From positions 1 through 64,000 of the forward strand of contig DDWA01000019.1 in NCBI GenBank assembly GCA_002345425.1: a stretch of 64,000 nt of DNA, given 5' to 3'. Below are positions 52,421-62,669 of the stretch, piece after piece (position 1 is the stretch's first letter; each line of letters starts with the position of its first letter). Made by a program: the position numbers and the translations under genes. Source of the DNA: Caryophanales bacterium UBA2298 (lineage in GTDB: Bacteria > Bacillota_I > Bacilli_A > Izemoplasmatales > Hujiaoplasmataceae). The notes below the pieces were generated by a model. It made no database searches and had not been told where the DNA came from. It saw nothing but the letters and a program-made list of their open reading frames with translations.

Positions 52421-53389
52421 GTGACAAACATTGTAAAATTAGATCCGGAAATCAGTAATCTTAATGAGTTGGTTGATATCCTTGGAGTCCATGATAAAAA
52501 TATTAAATTACTTGGCAAATTACTCAAAGTCAACATTTACTCCAACAACGAAGAAGTACTGATAGATAGCGAAGATGAAGAAAAGATTTTAAAACTTAAG
52601 AAAATATTTCAGATAATGATCAAGCTGATTAGGAACAATATTGTTTTTAGTGAGCGAGATATTATCTATCTTTTCCACACTGTGGATAAAATTGACAATA
52701 ATGAAATTATAAGTTTGTTTTTAAGCAGAAAAGAAATAATCAAAACCTATAGTGGAAAACCCGTTTATCCAAAAACGATTAATCAGAAAAAATATCTTGA
52801 AGCTATAGAAAAAAATACATTGATATTTGGAATTGGTCCAGCTGGTACGGGTAAAACCTATCTAGCTGTCTTATCTGCATTGAAAAAACTTAAAGATAAC
52901 CAAATTAAAAGAATTATTTTAACCAGACCAGCAGTAGAAGCTGGAGAAAAATTAGGGTTTTTACCGGGCGATTTAAAAGAAAAAATCGATCCTTACTTAA
53001 GACCCCTTTATGATGCAATGTATGAAATTTTAGGTGTGAAACAAAGTACTGAATTTATTGAAAAAGGAATCATTGAAATTGCTCCACTTGCTTATATGCG
53101 GGGACGTACACTAGAAAATGCTTACGTCATTCTTGACGAAGCTCAAAACACGACAATCAACCAAATGAAACTATTTTTAACAAGACTTGGTTTTGGTTCA
53201 AAAATGATTGTTACTGGCGACATCACTCAAAGTGATTTGCCACCTCAAGTGCTTTCAGGCTTAGTTAAAGCTTCTTATATCCTGAAAAATGTCGATGATA
53301 TAAAAATATTATATTTTGATGAATTAGACGTTGTTAGACATCCATTAGTCCAAACGATTATCAAGAGGTTCGAAGATGCTAAAAATTAA
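52421..53389 (+). CDS. phoH: PhoH-family ATPase
   Basis: A 322-residue PhoH-like ATPase with Walker A GPAGTGKTYLA, the family blocks PAVEAGEKLGFLPGDLKEKIDPYLRPLYDA and Walker B AYVILDEAQNTT, and GDITQSDLP. It is thought to act in RNA metabolism with its neighbour YbeY, which it overlaps by 14 bases. The start is GTG at 52421 after GGAGAG. Confidence 0.93.
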   Translation: MTNIVKLDPEISNLNELVDILGVHDKNIKLLGKLLKVNIYSNNEEVLIDSEDEEKILKLKKIFQIMIKLIRNNIVFSERDIIYLFHTVDKIDNNEIISLFLSRKEIIKTYSGKPVYPKTINQKKYLEAIEKNTLIFGIGPAGTGKTYLAVLSALKKLKDNQIKRIILTRPAVEAGEKLGFLPGDLKEKIDPYLRPLYDAMYEILGVKQSTEFIEKGIIEIAPLAYMRGRTLENAYVILDEAQNTTINQMKLFLTRLGFGSKMIVTGDITQSDLPPQVLSGLVKASYILKNVDDIKILYFDELDVVRHPLVQTIIKRFEDAKN

Positions 53390-53807
53390 TATTTTTAACC
53401 AGTATAATGAAGACAAAGAATATAACAAAATCATCAATAAAATTTTAAAACAAGCATACAAATTTTTAAAGTTCAAAGAAAAAATGATTGTTAATGTTGT
53501 TTTAGTTGATAATAAAGCTATTAAAGATATGAATAAAAATTACCGCAATATTGATAAAGAAACTGATGTCTTAAGTTTTGAAAATGACGGATATACGACT
53601 GAAATTGGCGATATATTCATTTCAATTGATAAAGTCAAAGAACAAGCAACAGCTTACAACCATAGTTTTGCAAGAGAATTAGCGTTTCTATCTGTCCATG
53701 GGTTCTTACATTGTTTAGGTTATGATCACTTAAACAAAGAAGATGAATTAGAAATGTTTAGTTTGCAAGACGAAATCTTAGAAATATCTAAATATAGGAG
53801 GACATAA
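53376..53807 (+). CDS. ybeY: rRNA maturation RNase YbeY
   Basis: A 143-residue zinc metalloprotein for 16S rRNA 3' end processing and ribosome quality control. The metal motif is HGFLHCLGYDH and the substrate-side block is NKNYRNIDKETDVLSFE, with GDIFIS. Diacylglycerol kinase, often found after it in Firmicutes, is missing; cdd follows directly, overlapping by one base. Confidence 0.95.
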   Translation: MLKINIFNQYNEDKEYNKIINKILKQAYKFLKFKEKMIVNVVLVDNKAIKDMNKNYRNIDKETDVLSFENDGYTTEIGDIFISIDKVKEQATAYNHSFARELAFLSVHGFLHCLGYDHLNKEDELEMFSLQDEILEISKYRRT

Positions 53808-54199
53808 TGAATAATCTACTAAAATTAGCGAAAGAGAATATTAAAAATGCCTATGTGCCTTATTCTCATTTCCGAGTATCTGCAGTTCTAAAACTAAAAA
53901 ACGGCGAGACAATCAAAGGAATCAACGTTGAAAATGCTTCTTATGGTCTGTCAAACTGTGCTGAAAGATCAGCTTTATTCGCTGCTTATTCTCAAGGAAT
54001 TAGAAAAGAGGATATTGAATCAATATTAGTTTATACTGATAAAGATTATTTTGTTTCACCATGCGGCGCTTGTCGTCAAGTGATGAATGAACTGATGGAG
54101 CCTGATGCAAAAGTCTATTTTGCAAACAGCAAGGATGAAATCAAGGAATTATTAAACAAAGATCTTTTACCTTATGGATTTTCTAAAGAGGATTTATAA
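53807..54199 (+). CDS. cdd: Cytidine deaminase
   Basis: A 130-residue tetrameric-type cytidine deaminase, which turns cytidine into uridine. The zinc site is complete: NVENASYGLSNCAERSA with Cys and catalytic Glu, then PCGACRQ. It overlaps both neighbours by a single base, within the phoH-ybeY-cdd-era-recO operon. Confidence 0.96.
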   Translation: MNNLLKLAKENIKNAYVPYSHFRVSAVLKLKNGETIKGINVENASYGLSNCAERSALFAAYSQGIRKEDIESILVYTDKDYFVSPCGACRQVMNELMEPDAKVYFANSKDEIKELLNKDLLPYGFSKEDL

Positions 54200-55089
54200 T
54201 GTTTAAGAGTGGTTTTGTCTCGATTATTGGCGAACCAAATGTTGGTAAGTCAACTTTTTTAAATCAAGTTCTTAAACAAAAAGTCGCAATTGTATCAAAT
54301 AAACCGCAAACAACCAGAAATGTTTTTTCTGGTATTTATAATGACGATGAATCACAGATAATTTTTATTGATACTCCCGGTATCCACCAAGCTAAAACAA
54401 AGTTAGGTGAATACATGAGTTCTGCCGCTTTATCAACCATAAAATCAGTTGATTTGGTTTTGTTTATGATCAACGCATATGATGATGTATTAGAATACAA
54501 CTTGAAAATCATGGAAAAACTTCAAGGTGTTAAAACACCAGTTTTCCTTATTATCAACAAGTTGGATACCATAACTGATTTTGAGCGTTTAAATCAAGCG
54601 ATAGAAGTGTATAAACAAGCATATGATTTTCAAGGTGTCTTCGGCATTTCTGCACTTAAAGGCGATAATGTTGATTTATTGTTATTGGATATTAAAAAAG
54701 AACTATCAGAAGGACCTAAATACTATATGGATGGGGAGATATCAGATCGTCCGGAAACTTTTTTGATTCAAGAGTTCATTCGTGAAAAAATTCTTGAGTT
54801 TACTCATGAAGAAGTACCCCATTCAGTGATGGTTTATTTAGAGTCATATAAAAATAAGAAACATATTATTGAAATACTAGCAACAGTTGTCGTTGAAAGA
54901 AAATCACAAAAAGGCATTATTATCGGCAAGAATGGCGCGATGCTAAAAAGAATAGGATCAGCTGCCAGAATTGACATTGAAGCACTTTTAGGCGCTAAAG
55001 TTTATTTAGAGTTATTCTGTAAAGTGGAAGAAAATTGGCGAAATCGAGAATATTATTTAAAATCATACGGGTATAAAGATATAGAATAG
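54199..55089 (+). CDS. era: GTPase Era
   Basis: A 296-residue GTPase for 30S subunit assembly. G motifs: GEPNVGKST, a switch with TTRN, DTPG, NKLD and SALKG; the C-terminal KH domain has GIIIGKNGAMLKRIGSAAR, which binds the 16S rRNA 3' end, the substrate of YbeY. Operon with ybeY and cdd. Confidence 0.97.
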   Translation: MFKSGFVSIIGEPNVGKSTFLNQVLKQKVAIVSNKPQTTRNVFSGIYNDDESQIIFIDTPGIHQAKTKLGEYMSSAALSTIKSVDLVLFMINAYDDVLEYNLKIMEKLQGVKTPVFLIINKLDTITDFERLNQAIEVYKQAYDFQGVFGISALKGDNVDLLLLDIKKELSEGPKYYMDGEISDRPETFLIQEFIREKILEFTHEEVPHSVMVYLESYKNKKHIIEILATVVVERKSQKGIIIGKNGAMLKRIGSAARIDIEALLGAKVYLELFCKVEENWRNREYYLKSYGYKDIE

Positions 55090-55100
55090 AGGCAATCTAG

Positions 55101-55817
55101 TTGGAAGAGTATCGTGGCATTATTCTAAAAAAAATTAATTTTAAAGAAAGTTCAGAAATCATCTATTTATATACAGAGACAGGGCTTGTCGGAGTTTTGG
55201 TTCATGGCAGTAAAACCATGAAAAGTCCTCATTTAAACCTGACTAAAGTTTTGAATCATGTCAAAGTAATAATCAGTGGGAAAAATCTCAAAGTTTTGCG
55301 TGATGGAGAAGTTATAAACAATTATTCTTCGATACATAGTGACTTAGAGAAATATACTTATTTATTACATTTAGCAGAATTGATCTATTACTTTTCGACT
55401 CACGAACATGATCATGAAAAACTTTATAATTTTTTAATAAAAATTCTAGAACAAATTAAAGATAAAGAAGAATATATTCCATATATCAATATGTGTGAAT
55501 TAAAATTACTTTATCTCTTAGGAGTTAATCCTAATTTAAATTCATGCATGATTTGTCAAAACACACAAAACTTGGTTTTTTCCGTAAAAGAAGGTGGAGT
55601 ATTTTGTCCAGATCATTTACCAGATTATTATTATAGTAATAAAGTCTTAGCTGCAGTTCAAAAACTTTATTATTTTGATCTCAATAAAGAACAACGACTA
55701 GAAATTGATAATTCTTTACTAAGAGACATTAGAAACGTAATTGATGAATATTATGACTATCACTTGAATTACCATTCAAAGACGCGGAAAATGTTAAAGG
55801 GACTTATTGGCTATTGA
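55101..55817 (+). CDS. recO: DNA repair protein RecO
   Basis: A 238-residue RecO: N-terminal OB fold (GIILKKINFKESSEIIYLYTETGLVGVLVHGSK), a helical middle and a zinc-finger-like CMICQ ... FCPDHL region. With RecR it loads RecA at gaps. Start is TTG at 55101. Ends the operon, before the glyS promoter. Confidence 0.92.
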   Translation: MEEYRGIILKKINFKESSEIIYLYTETGLVGVLVHGSKTMKSPHLNLTKVLNHVKVIISGKNLKVLRDGEVINNYSSIHSDLEKYTYLLHLAELIYYFSTHEHDHEKLYNFLIKILEQIKDKEEYIPYINMCELKLLYLLGVNPNLNSCMICQNTQNLVFSVKEGGVFCPDHLPDYYYSNKVLAAVQKLYYFDLNKEQRLEIDNSLLRDIRNVIDEYYDYHLNYHSKTRKMLKGLIGY

Positions 55818-55852
55818 TGAGTTCTTTTTCTTTTTTTATGTTCTTAATCGGT

Positions 55853-55881
55853 TTGACTTCAGCGCTTAAAAAGAGTATAAT
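55853..55881 (+). promoter_or_regulatory. Promoter of glyS-dnaG-rpoD-trmK-nif3
   Basis: TTGACT (55853-55858), 17 bp, TATAAT (55876-55881). The leader is only about 35 bases, so no T-box riboswitch can be present. Confidence 0.85.
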
Positions 55882-55921
55882 TAAAATGAGTTAGTATGCG
55901 AAAAAAACGGAGGAAATTGCT

Positions 55922-57304
55922 TTGAAATATACTATTGAACAGTTAAATGCTTATACTAAGCGTTATGGTTTCGTTTATCAAGGTTCGGAGATTTATGGCG
56001 GTCTAGCAAACACTTGGGATTACGGTCCTCTTGGAGTAAGTTTAAAAAATAATATTAAACAACTATGGTGGAAACGTTTTGTTTCCCAAAATAAATATAA
56101 TGTCGGAATCGATTCGTCGATTCTTCTTAACCCGAAAACATGGGAAGCTACTGGTCATGTCAGCGGTTTTAAAGACCCTTTGATGGATTGCAAAATATGT
56201 AAATCTAGATATAGAGCTGATAATTTGATCTCACAATCAACTAAGAATGAAGTAGACGCTGACGGGTGGGATTATCAAAAAATGTATGATTACATTATCG
56301 AACATAAAATCAAATGTCCAAATTGCGGCAGTCACGATTTCACAGAAATTCGTGAATTTAATCTAATGTTCAAAACATCACAAGGTGTTACTTCCGAAAA
56401 TAATAATGAGATATATCTTCGTCCTGAGACAGCGCAAGGAATATTTTTAAATTTTAAAAATGTCGTAAGAACTTCAAGAAAAAAAGTTCCTTTTGGAATT
56501 GGACAAATTGGTAAATCGTTTAGAAATGAAATAACTCCAGGAAATTTCGTTTTCCGTACTCGTGAATTCGAACAAATGGAACTTGAATTTTTCTGTGTTC
56601 CCGGAACGGAAATTGAATGGTTTGAATATTGGAAAAATTTTGCTAAAGAATTCCTTGAAGAAGTTGGCTTAAAAACTGAAAACATTAAGTTTTATAATCA
56701 TCCCAAAGAAAAATTATCATTTTATTCAAATGCGACAACTGATGTTTTATATAATTTTCCATGGGGTTTCGATGAGTTATGGGGAATTGCATCGAGAACG
56801 GATTATGATTTAAGAAGACACCAAGAATATTCAGGAGAAAATCTAGAGTATCTTGACCCCAATACTAATGAAAGTTATTTACCTTATGTAATCGAACCTT
56901 CATTAGGTGTTGAAAGATTGTTTTTAGCTATTTTATTGGATAATTTAGAAGAGGAAGAACTAGCTGACGGCGAAACTAGAACTTTACTAAAAATAAGTAA
57001 AGATTTGGCTCCTTATCAAGTTAACGTCTTACCTTTATTAAAAAAATATCACACTGAAAAATCAGAAGAAGTATATGAAATTCTAATGAAAGACTTCGTT
57101 GCTTTCTATGATGATGCAGGTAACATAGGCAGAAGGTATAGAAGAGCAGATGCCATAGGAACGCCTTACTGTGTAACAATCGATAATCAAACTTTAGAAG
57201 ATCATACCGTTACTATTAGGGAAAGAGACTCAATGGAACAAATAAGAGTCAAAATTCAAGATTTAAAGGCGCATTTACAAAAAGAATTTGACACAAATAG
57301 TTAA
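55922..57304 (+). CDS. glyS: Glycyl-tRNA synthetase (homodimeric type)
   Basis: A 460-residue class II synthetase of the alpha2 type (as in Thermus, Mycoplasma and many low-GC bacteria), not the alpha2beta2 GlyQ/GlyS of Bacillus. It reads [24 protein letters not shown] (motif 1 region), [21 protein letters not shown] and [21 protein letters not shown] (motif 2), ending [15 protein letters not shown] motif 3 ([13 protein letters not shown]). TTG start after GGAGG. Confidence 0.95.
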   Translation: MKYTIEQLNAYTKRYGFVYQGSEIYGGLANTWDYGPLGVSLKNNIKQLWWKRFVSQNKYNVGIDSSILLNPKTWEATGHVSGFKDPLMDCKICKSRYRADNLISQSTKNEVDADGWDYQKMYDYIIEHKIKCPNCGSHDFTEIREFNLMFKTSQGVTSENNNEIYLRPETAQGIFLNFKNVVRTSRKKVPFGIGQIGKSFRNEITPGNFVFRTREFEQMELEFFCVPGTEIEWFEYWKNFAKEFLEEVGLKTENIKFYNHPKEKLSFYSNATTDVLYNFPWGFDELWGIASRTDYDLRRHQEYSGENLEYLDPNTNESYLPYVIEPSLGVERLFLAILLDNLEEEELADGETRTLLKISKDLAPYQVNVLPLLKKYHTEKSEEVYEILMKDFVAFYDDAGNIGRRYRRADAIGTPYCVTIDNQTLEDHTVTIRERDSMEQIRVKIQDLKAHLQKEFDTNS

Positions 57305-57318
57305 AAGAAAGGTAAATA

Positions 57319-59133
57319 ATGGCCAGATACAGTCAGAAAAAAGTAGAAGAAATTACAAGAACTGCTGACATAGTAGATGTAATATCTGAATTTGTATCGT
57401 TGCAACAAGCGGGCAAAAGCATGAAAGGTCTTTGCCCTTTTCATAATGAAAAAACACCTTCATTCTTTGTCAGTAAAGACCGACAATTATTTAATTGTTT
57501 CGGCTGCGATGAAAAAGGCAACGTTATTCAATTTATCTCTAAATATAAACATTTAGAATATTGGGAAGCTGTCAAGTTTTTAGCTGATAAATATGGCATT
57601 GAAGCTGATTATAAAGATGATATTAAAAGAAACGATAATTCTGTAAGATATTTCAGGATTAATGAACTTGCAAAGCAGTTTTTTTCCTTACAATTATTGA
57701 ATTTGGAGATAGGAAACGATGCTTTGAATTATTTAAAAAAACGTGGTTTCAATGAACAAACTCTTAACTATTTTGATATTGGTTTTGCTCCTAAGAGTGG
57801 GAATCTTTTGTGGGAAAGTCTTTCAAAAGATTTTAATGATTATGAGCTTTTAGAAGTTGGATTAGTAGCTAAAAATCAGAGTGAATACTATGATGTTTTC
57901 AGAAATAAAATCATGTTTCCAATCAATAACGAATTAGGAAAAACAGTTGGGTTTAGCGGTAGAATTTTCAATAATGAAGAAAACGCCGCAAAGTATGTGA
58001 ATTCTACGCAAACAGATATTTTTACTAAATCTGATGTTTTATATAACTTAGATAAAGCGATTCCTTTCATTAATCAAAACAAGCGATTAGTTCTAATGGA
58101 AGGCTTCTTTGATGTTATTAGCGCTTATACAGCTGATGTTAAAGAAGCGGTTTGTTCGATGGGAACTGCACTTACTTTAAGCCAAGCTAACTTGATTAAA
58201 AAGTATACCGACACAGTGGTAGTTTGCTACGATGGCGATGATGCGGGCGTAAGAGCCGCTTACAAAGCTTTAATATTATTGGGACAAGTTGGTCTAGACG
58301 TTAAAGTTGCACTTTTACCCGATGGGTTAGATCCTGATGATTATATCAAAAAAAACTCTAAGGAAAGTTTTAGAAACATCCTTAAGAATAATTTGTTAGA
58401 TCAGTATGATTTCGTTTATGAGATTATAGTAAGTAAAAAAGATTTATCAAAACCAGCTGAAATCGAAAAGGCTAAACTAGCTTTATTTGAGTATCTAAAT
58501 AAAGTAGCCAGTTCCACGATTAGGGAAATATATTTAAAAAAATTTAGCAATGATACCAAAGTCAATTACGAAGATATTTTGGCTGATTATCATCATTTCC
58601 AAATGGAAAATGCTAGATTGAACAATATTAGGCAACGACAAAATGCAATTACTAAAGCAAGCAGTCAACAACTCTTGTCAAAAAAAGCGGTTGAGTCTGC
58701 AAGTAGAAAAGTTATCAATTATTATTCTATTTTTGAAGAATCGCGTAACTTAATAAACAGCAGACTAGATAGCTTAAAGATTGATAATAACCGTTATTTA
58801 GCATTTTTAATGACGCTTACAGCATTATACCGCGGTGATGTAACAATCAACGAAATGCAGATAAAAAAAGATTTTTCCGACATTACCGAAGATGAAATCA
58901 AACTTTTTCGCAAAGGAACTAACTCAAGCTATAACGAGCAAGAATTGTTGGACTGTTTAGACACGTTAATGGAAAACAAATATGAATATGATTTTATAAA
59001 TTTACAAGAAAAGTTATCTAATGATGTGAATACACGCGAAGAAGCTAATGAAGTAATGATTAAAATGATAGAATTACGCAATAACATCCAATCCATAAGG
59101 GGGAAAAGAAATGTCAAAAAAACAAGCAATTGA
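57319..59133 (+). CDS. dnaG: DNA primase
   Basis: A 604-residue primase. N-terminal zinc ribbon [20 protein letters not shown] followed by CFGC; TOPRIM core with [12 protein letters not shown] and [12 protein letters not shown]; the C-terminal helicase-binding part is present but diverged. It makes RNA primers for replication. It overlaps rpoD by 23 bases, the macromolecular-synthesis operon arrangement. Confidence 0.96.
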   Translation: MARYSQKKVEEITRTADIVDVISEFVSLQQAGKSMKGLCPFHNEKTPSFFVSKDRQLFNCFGCDEKGNVIQFISKYKHLEYWEAVKFLADKYGIEADYKDDIKRNDNSVRYFRINELAKQFFSLQLLNLEIGNDALNYLKKRGFNEQTLNYFDIGFAPKSGNLLWESLSKDFNDYELLEVGLVAKNQSEYYDVFRNKIMFPINNELGKTVGFSGRIFNNEENAAKYVNSTQTDIFTKSDVLYNLDKAIPFINQNKRLVLMEGFFDVISAYTADVKEAVCSMGTALTLSQANLIKKYTDTVVVCYDGDDAGVRAAYKALILLGQVGLDVKVALLPDGLDPDDYIKKNSKESFRNILKNNLLDQYDFVYEIIVSKKDLSKPAEIEKAKLALFEYLNKVASSTIREIYLKKFSNDTKVNYEDILADYHHFQMENARLNNIRQRQNAITKASSQQLLSKKAVESASRKVINYYSIFEESRNLINSRLDSLKIDNNRYLAFLMTLTALYRGDVTINEMQIKKDFSDITEDEIKLFRKGTNSSYNEQELLDCLDTLMENKYEYDFINLQEKLSNDVNTREEANEVMIKMIELRNNIQSIRGKRNVKKTSN

Positions 59134-60364
59134 GAAATTATTAGCGGTTTACGAAGAAAACAGTAAACTCACAGTTCAAGATGTATTTAAAAACATCAGA
59201 AAAACAGATCCAGCATTTGGTGATGTAATCAGTGAACTCGCTAATAAAGGTATCCTTCCCGATGAAATTTTTGATTTTATCAAAAATGAAGAAGGAAAAG
59301 GCGATCATATTTCCTTAGACGATTTAAATGAGGAAGATATAAAACCAACTGATATTGACATGATGAGAGATTACTCTAAAGAAATCGAAGAGGAATTAAT
59401 GAAAGAAAAAGTCTTTGATTCTTCAGTTTCAATCAAAGTTGATGACCCAGTAAGAATGTACCTTAAGGAAATTGGAAGAGTGGATTTATTAACAGGTGAA
59501 GAAGAATATGAACTTGCAACCTTAATAGACCGTGCTAAAAAAGTTAGAGAAGAATATGACTACCGCTTAAAGATTGGTGATGTTATATCTCCTGAAGAGT
59601 TAGCGGAATATGAAGATATCTTTAAAAAAGGTGAATTTTCAAGCAAAAAATTAGTTGAAGCGAATTTAAGATTAGTTGTTTCAATCGCTAAACGTTATGT
59701 TTCCAGAGGTTTACAATTTTTAGATTTGATTCAAGAAGGAAACATGGGTTTAATGAAAGCTGTCGGTAAATTCGACTACACCAAAGGCTATAAATTTTCA
59801 ACCTATGCAACATGGTGGATTAGACAAGCAATTACGAGAGCTATCGCTGATCAAGCTAGAACCATAAGAATTCCAGTTCATATGGTTGAAACTATCAATA
59901 AGATGGTTAGAACTCAAAGAACTTTAACTCAAGAATTAGAAAGAGAACCTACTCCAGAAGAAGTTGCAGAAAGAATGGGAATCACGGTCGAAAGAGTTCA
60001 AAGTATCCAAAAAACAGCTCAGGAACCTATTTCTCTAGAATCACCAGTGGGTGAAGAGGAAGATTCCAGTTTAGGTGATTTCATTGCGGACAATGACACG
60101 CTGACTCCATACGAATTTACTTCTAAAGAGATGCTTAAAAGAGAACTTGACGCTGCCCTAGAAACATTGACTGATAGAGAAGAAAAGGTTTTAAGAATGC
60201 GTTTTGGTTTGCTTGATGGCAAAAGCCGTACTCTCGAAGAAGTTGGAAAAGAATTTAATGTCACTAGAGAGAGAATCAGACAAATTGAAGCCAAAGCAAT
60301 CAGAAAATTAAGAAGTCCCAATCGCTCCAAAAAGTTAAAGGATTTCCATCAAGGATCTAATTAA
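59111..60364 (+). CDS. rpoD: RNA polymerase primary sigma factor (SigA/RpoD)
   Basis: A 417-residue housekeeping sigma factor. Region 1.2 starts [17 protein letters not shown]; region 2 has [27 protein letters not shown] and [25 protein letters not shown]; region 3 [12 protein letters not shown]; region 4 ends with [20 protein letters not shown]. The many TTGACA/TATAAT promoters in this window are its expected targets. It touches trmK (one-base overlap). Confidence 0.97.
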   Translation: MSKKQAIEKLLAVYEENSKLTVQDVFKNIRKTDPAFGDVISELANKGILPDEIFDFIKNEEGKGDHISLDDLNEEDIKPTDIDMMRDYSKEIEEELMKEKVFDSSVSIKVDDPVRMYLKEIGRVDLLTGEEEYELATLIDRAKKVREEYDYRLKIGDVISPEELAEYEDIFKKGEFSSKKLVEANLRLVVSIAKRYVSRGLQFLDLIQEGNMGLMKAVGKFDYTKGYKFSTYATWWIRQAITRAIADQARTIRIPVHMVETINKMVRTQRTLTQELEREPTPEEVAERMGITVERVQSIQKTAQEPISLESPVGEEEDSSLGDFIADNDTLTPYEFTSKEMLKRELDAALETLTDREEKVLRMRFGLLDGKSRTLEEVGKEFNVTRERIRQIEAKAIRKLRSPNRSKKLKDFHQGSN

Positions 60365-61014
60365 TGAAATCAATAAGGCTTTTAGCTGCCAGTAAGTATG
60401 TAATTGGTTATAATTGTTTAGCCGATTGCGGGACTGATCACGCCAAATTGCCCATTTATTGCGTCGAAAATAATTTTGTTAAAAAAGCCTATGCATCCGA
60501 CAATAAAATCGGTCCTTTAGAGAATGCGATTAAGAGTATTAAAGCAGCTAATCTAGAAGGAAAAGTCTTTCCGGTTTTAGCTGAGGGATTAGGTTACTTA
60601 ATATCAGAGATTGATGTTGTAAGTATCCTCGGAATGGGTGGTAGATTGATAGTATCTATCCTTGAAGAAGCAAATCTTATTGATGTCAAGCGTTTGATTT
60701 TAATTGCAAATTCGGAAAATTCTATTTTAAGAGATTTTTTAGAGAAAAATAACTGGAAAATCGATGTTGAAGAACTGATAAAAGAGAAGGGTAAATATTA
60801 TCAATTAATGGTCCTTGCAAAAGGAAGTATGAAATTATCAGCGATTGAAAAAGAATTTGGACCTTTAATTATAAAAGACAAATCAGAAGCATTTATCGAA
60901 ATGATCGATAAATTTATCAAAAAACTAACAAAAGCCAAACAGCATGCTAAGTCAGCTGATGTTATTATAGAAATTGATGAACGTTTAAAAATACTTAAGG
61001 AGGTTATTTCATGA
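60364..61014 (+). CDS. trmK: tRNA (adenine22-N1)-methyltransferase
   Basis: A 216-residue TrmK (YqfN-like), a SAM-dependent methyltransferase modifying A22 in tRNA. Typical parts: RLLAASKYVIGYNCLADCGTDHAKLPIYCV (SAM site), AYASDNKIGPLENA and SILGMGGRLIVSIL. It overlaps the nif3-like gene by 4 bases, an order conserved after rpoD in Bacillus. Confidence 0.92.
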   Translation: MKSIRLLAASKYVIGYNCLADCGTDHAKLPIYCVENNFVKKAYASDNKIGPLENAIKSIKAANLEGKVFPVLAEGLGYLISEIDVVSILGMGGRLIVSILEEANLIDVKRLILIANSENSILRDFLEKNNWKIDVEELIKEKGKYYQLMVLAKGSMKLSAIEKEFGPLIIKDKSEAFIEMIDKFIKKLTKAKQHAKSADVIIEIDERLKILKEVIS

Positions 61015-61775
61015 ATTTAGTTGATGTCATTAGATATTTTGAAACCAAATATCCTAAAGAATTAGCCTATGAATGGGATAATGTTGGTATTCAAGTCGGT
61101 ACTTTAAATATTGTTGCTAAAAAAATATTAGTGACTCTTGATGTAACCAAAGAAGTTGTTAAAGAAGCGATTGATAAAAAAGTGAATATGATTATATCTC
61201 ATCATCCTTTACTATTTAACCCATTAGATAAAATAATCTTTGATACACCTAGAGGCTGGATAATTAAGAATTTAATAAAACATAATATTACAGTTTATTC
61301 AGCACATACTAATTATGACACCGCTGAAGGCGGTATGAATGATGAATTTGCAAAAATTTTAAACCTAGAAAATGTTGGTTTACTTGATGAGGTTGATGGA
61401 ATAGGGCGTTTCGGTTATATTGAAACAGTTGAATTTTCAAAATTTCTGGAAATCATCAAAACAAAATTACAACTTGATACAGTTAAAGTAATTGGCAATA
61501 CTGACAAACAAATTAGCAAAGTCGGTATCTCTGGCGGTTCGGGATCAAAACACATGTATCAAGCTAAAATGCGGGGTTGTGACGTTTATTTAACTGGTGA
61601 TGTGACATATCATACCGCTTTAGATGCTATTAGTATAGGGCTTACGATTATCGACATTGGACATCACGCCGAAAAGATATTTGTTGATGCAATTATCAAT
61701 TTCCTTTCTAATCAGTTTAAAGAAATTGAGTTCATTAAATCGGAAGTAAATACAAATCCATATAAAACATATTAA
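61011..61775 (+). CDS. Nif3-like dinuclear metal centre protein (YqfO family)
   Basis: A 254-residue Nif3-family protein with two metal-binding halves: YEWDNVGIQVG, MIISHHPLLF, VYSAHTNYDTAEGGMND, and YLTGDVTYHTALDA with GHHAEK. It lacks the extra PII-like middle domain of B. subtilis YqfO. Proposed activities (GTP cyclohydrolase-like, NAD-related) are not settled. End of the operon. Confidence 0.92.
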   Translation: MNLVDVIRYFETKYPKELAYEWDNVGIQVGTLNIVAKKILVTLDVTKEVVKEAIDKKVNMIISHHPLLFNPLDKIIFDTPRGWIIKNLIKHNITVYSAHTNYDTAEGGMNDEFAKILNLENVGLLDEVDGIGRFGYIETVEFSKFLEIIKTKLQLDTVKVIGNTDKQISKVGISGGSGSKHMYQAKMRGCDVYLTGDVTYHTALDAISIGLTIIDIGHHAEKIFVDAIINFLSNQFKEIEFIKSEVNTNPYKTY

Positions 61776-61797
61776 AAGAGCTGACTGCTCTTTTTTT
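61774..61797 (+). terminator. Terminator after the nif3-like gene
   Basis: AAAGAGC (61775-61781) with GCTCTTT (61787-61793), followed by T. Confidence 0.85.
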
Positions 61798-61824
61798 GAT
61801 GTTTTTGTGAAGTTTCATAAATTG

Positions 61825-61852
61825 ACAATAAAAGCTTAACTTCCTCCGTATA
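61825..61852 (+). promoter_or_regulatory. Predicted ECF-sigma promoter of the ferritin-like protein gene
   Basis: ACAATAAA, 13 bases, CCGTATA: the same boxes and the same spacing as the two promoters of the ECF sigma cassette at 13049-13076 and 11375-11402. The predicted start near 61859 is 20 bases before the ATG, with AAGGAGG between. A TTGACA overlaps at 61822-61827, but no TATAAT lies at 16-18 bp from it. Confidence 0.68.
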
Positions 61853-61878
61853 TATTGACAAAGAAGGAGGATTACATA

Positions 61879-62532
61879 ATGAAAAACAAATTTTTAAAAA
61901 CACTATTAATTGGAGGACTTGCTCTAACAGGGTTTGTAAGTATTGCTTTAGTTAACGTAGATGCAGCAAGTGTCTATGATGAATTTTCACAAAGCTCTTA
62001 CCAACCATTATCAACAGAAACCAATCTAACCGTTGAAGAAATGTTGAATTACGCTATCAATGATGAATATATGGCTTTATCTGAATACAAAGCTATCGTC
62101 GAAGAATTTGGTGATGTAATGCCATTTGTTAGAATAATTTCTGCCGAAGAAACACACATAACAACTTTGTTGGTCTTATTTGAAACATATGGTTTTACAG
62201 TACCCGAAGATCAGAGTCAAGACTATGTAGTAATTCCAGAATCAATCACAGCAGCAGTCGCTACAGCAATTGAAGCTGAACAAGCAAACATTGCTATGTA
62301 TGAAAGTTTCTTAGCTCAAGAAGACTTACCAGAAGATGTAAGATTAGTTTTTGAACAATTATTAGCAGCTTCAGAACATCACCTACAAGCGTTCCAAGCA
62401 GATCGTCTATCATACCGCGGTGAAGATGCTATGAATCAATTTAGAAATGGTTTCAGAAAAATGTTCGGCAACGGCTTAAATGAAACAAATAGTCAAAACC
62501 GTCACCAAAAAAGAATTAATGTTGCACAATAA
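61879..62532 (+). CDS. Secreted ferritin-like protein (DUF2202-type)
   Basis: A 217-residue exported protein with a signal peptide (KNKFLKTLLIGGLALTGFVS..., likely cut after VNVDA) and a four-helix ferritin-like domain. Probable diiron ligands: Glu in NDEYMALSEY, ExxH in SAEETHI, Glu in IEAEQANIAMYE and ExxH in AASEHHLQAF. This fits DUF2202 proteins, function unknown. The tail is N/R/Q-rich. A TTG at 61855 is in frame but lies before the predicted transcript start; AAGGAGG points to ATG 61879. The promoter resembles those of the ECF cassette. Confidence 0.83.
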   Translation: MKNKFLKTLLIGGLALTGFVSIALVNVDAASVYDEFSQSSYQPLSTETNLTVEEMLNYAINDEYMALSEYKAIVEEFGDVMPFVRIISAEETHITTLLVLFETYGFTVPEDQSQDYVVIPESITAAVATAIEAEQANIAMYESFLAQEDLPEDVRLVFEQLLAASEHHLQAFQADRLSYRGEDAMNQFRNGFRKMFGNGLNETNSQNRHQKRINVAQ

Positions 62533-62556
62533 ATAAATTTTAAATAAAAATAACAA

Positions 62557-62587
62557 AAAGAGTTGAAGAAATTCAACTCTTTTTTGC
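62557..62587 (+). terminator. Terminator after the ferritin-like gene
   Basis: AAAGAGTTGAA (62557-62567) pairs with TTCAACTCTTT (62572-62582), followed by T. Confidence 0.92.
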
Positions 62588-62619
62588 TTGTATTTTAATT
62601 TAATTAATGTTAATATATT

Positions 62620-62650
62620 GTTTGAAGTTCAAACTATTTGAATTTAAAAT
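62620..62650. promoter_or_regulatory. FabT-like tandem operator over the degV-marR promoter
   Basis: GTTTGAAGTTCAAAC (62620-62634) is a perfect palindrome with one central base; ATTTGAATTTAAAAT (62636-62650) is an imperfect second copy. They cover the -35 TTGAAG (62622-62627) and the -10 TAAAAT (62645-62650) of a promoter with a 17-bp spacer. The TTTGAA-x-TTCAAA form resembles FabT sites of streptococci, and a FabT-like gene is downstream. Confidence 0.7.
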
Positions 62651-62669
62651 TATATTTTAGGAGAGTACA

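Noticed and set aside
55818..55921. Possible T-box before glyS
   Set aside because: The promoter leaves a leader of about 35 bases and there is no T-box sequence or terminator.
61822..61856. Ordinary sigma-A promoter TTGACA ... TATATT before the ferritin-like gene
   Set aside because: The spacer between TTGACA and the nearest TATA-like box would be about 23 bp, so the ECF-type reading with exact spacing is preferred; a mixed promoter is not excluded.
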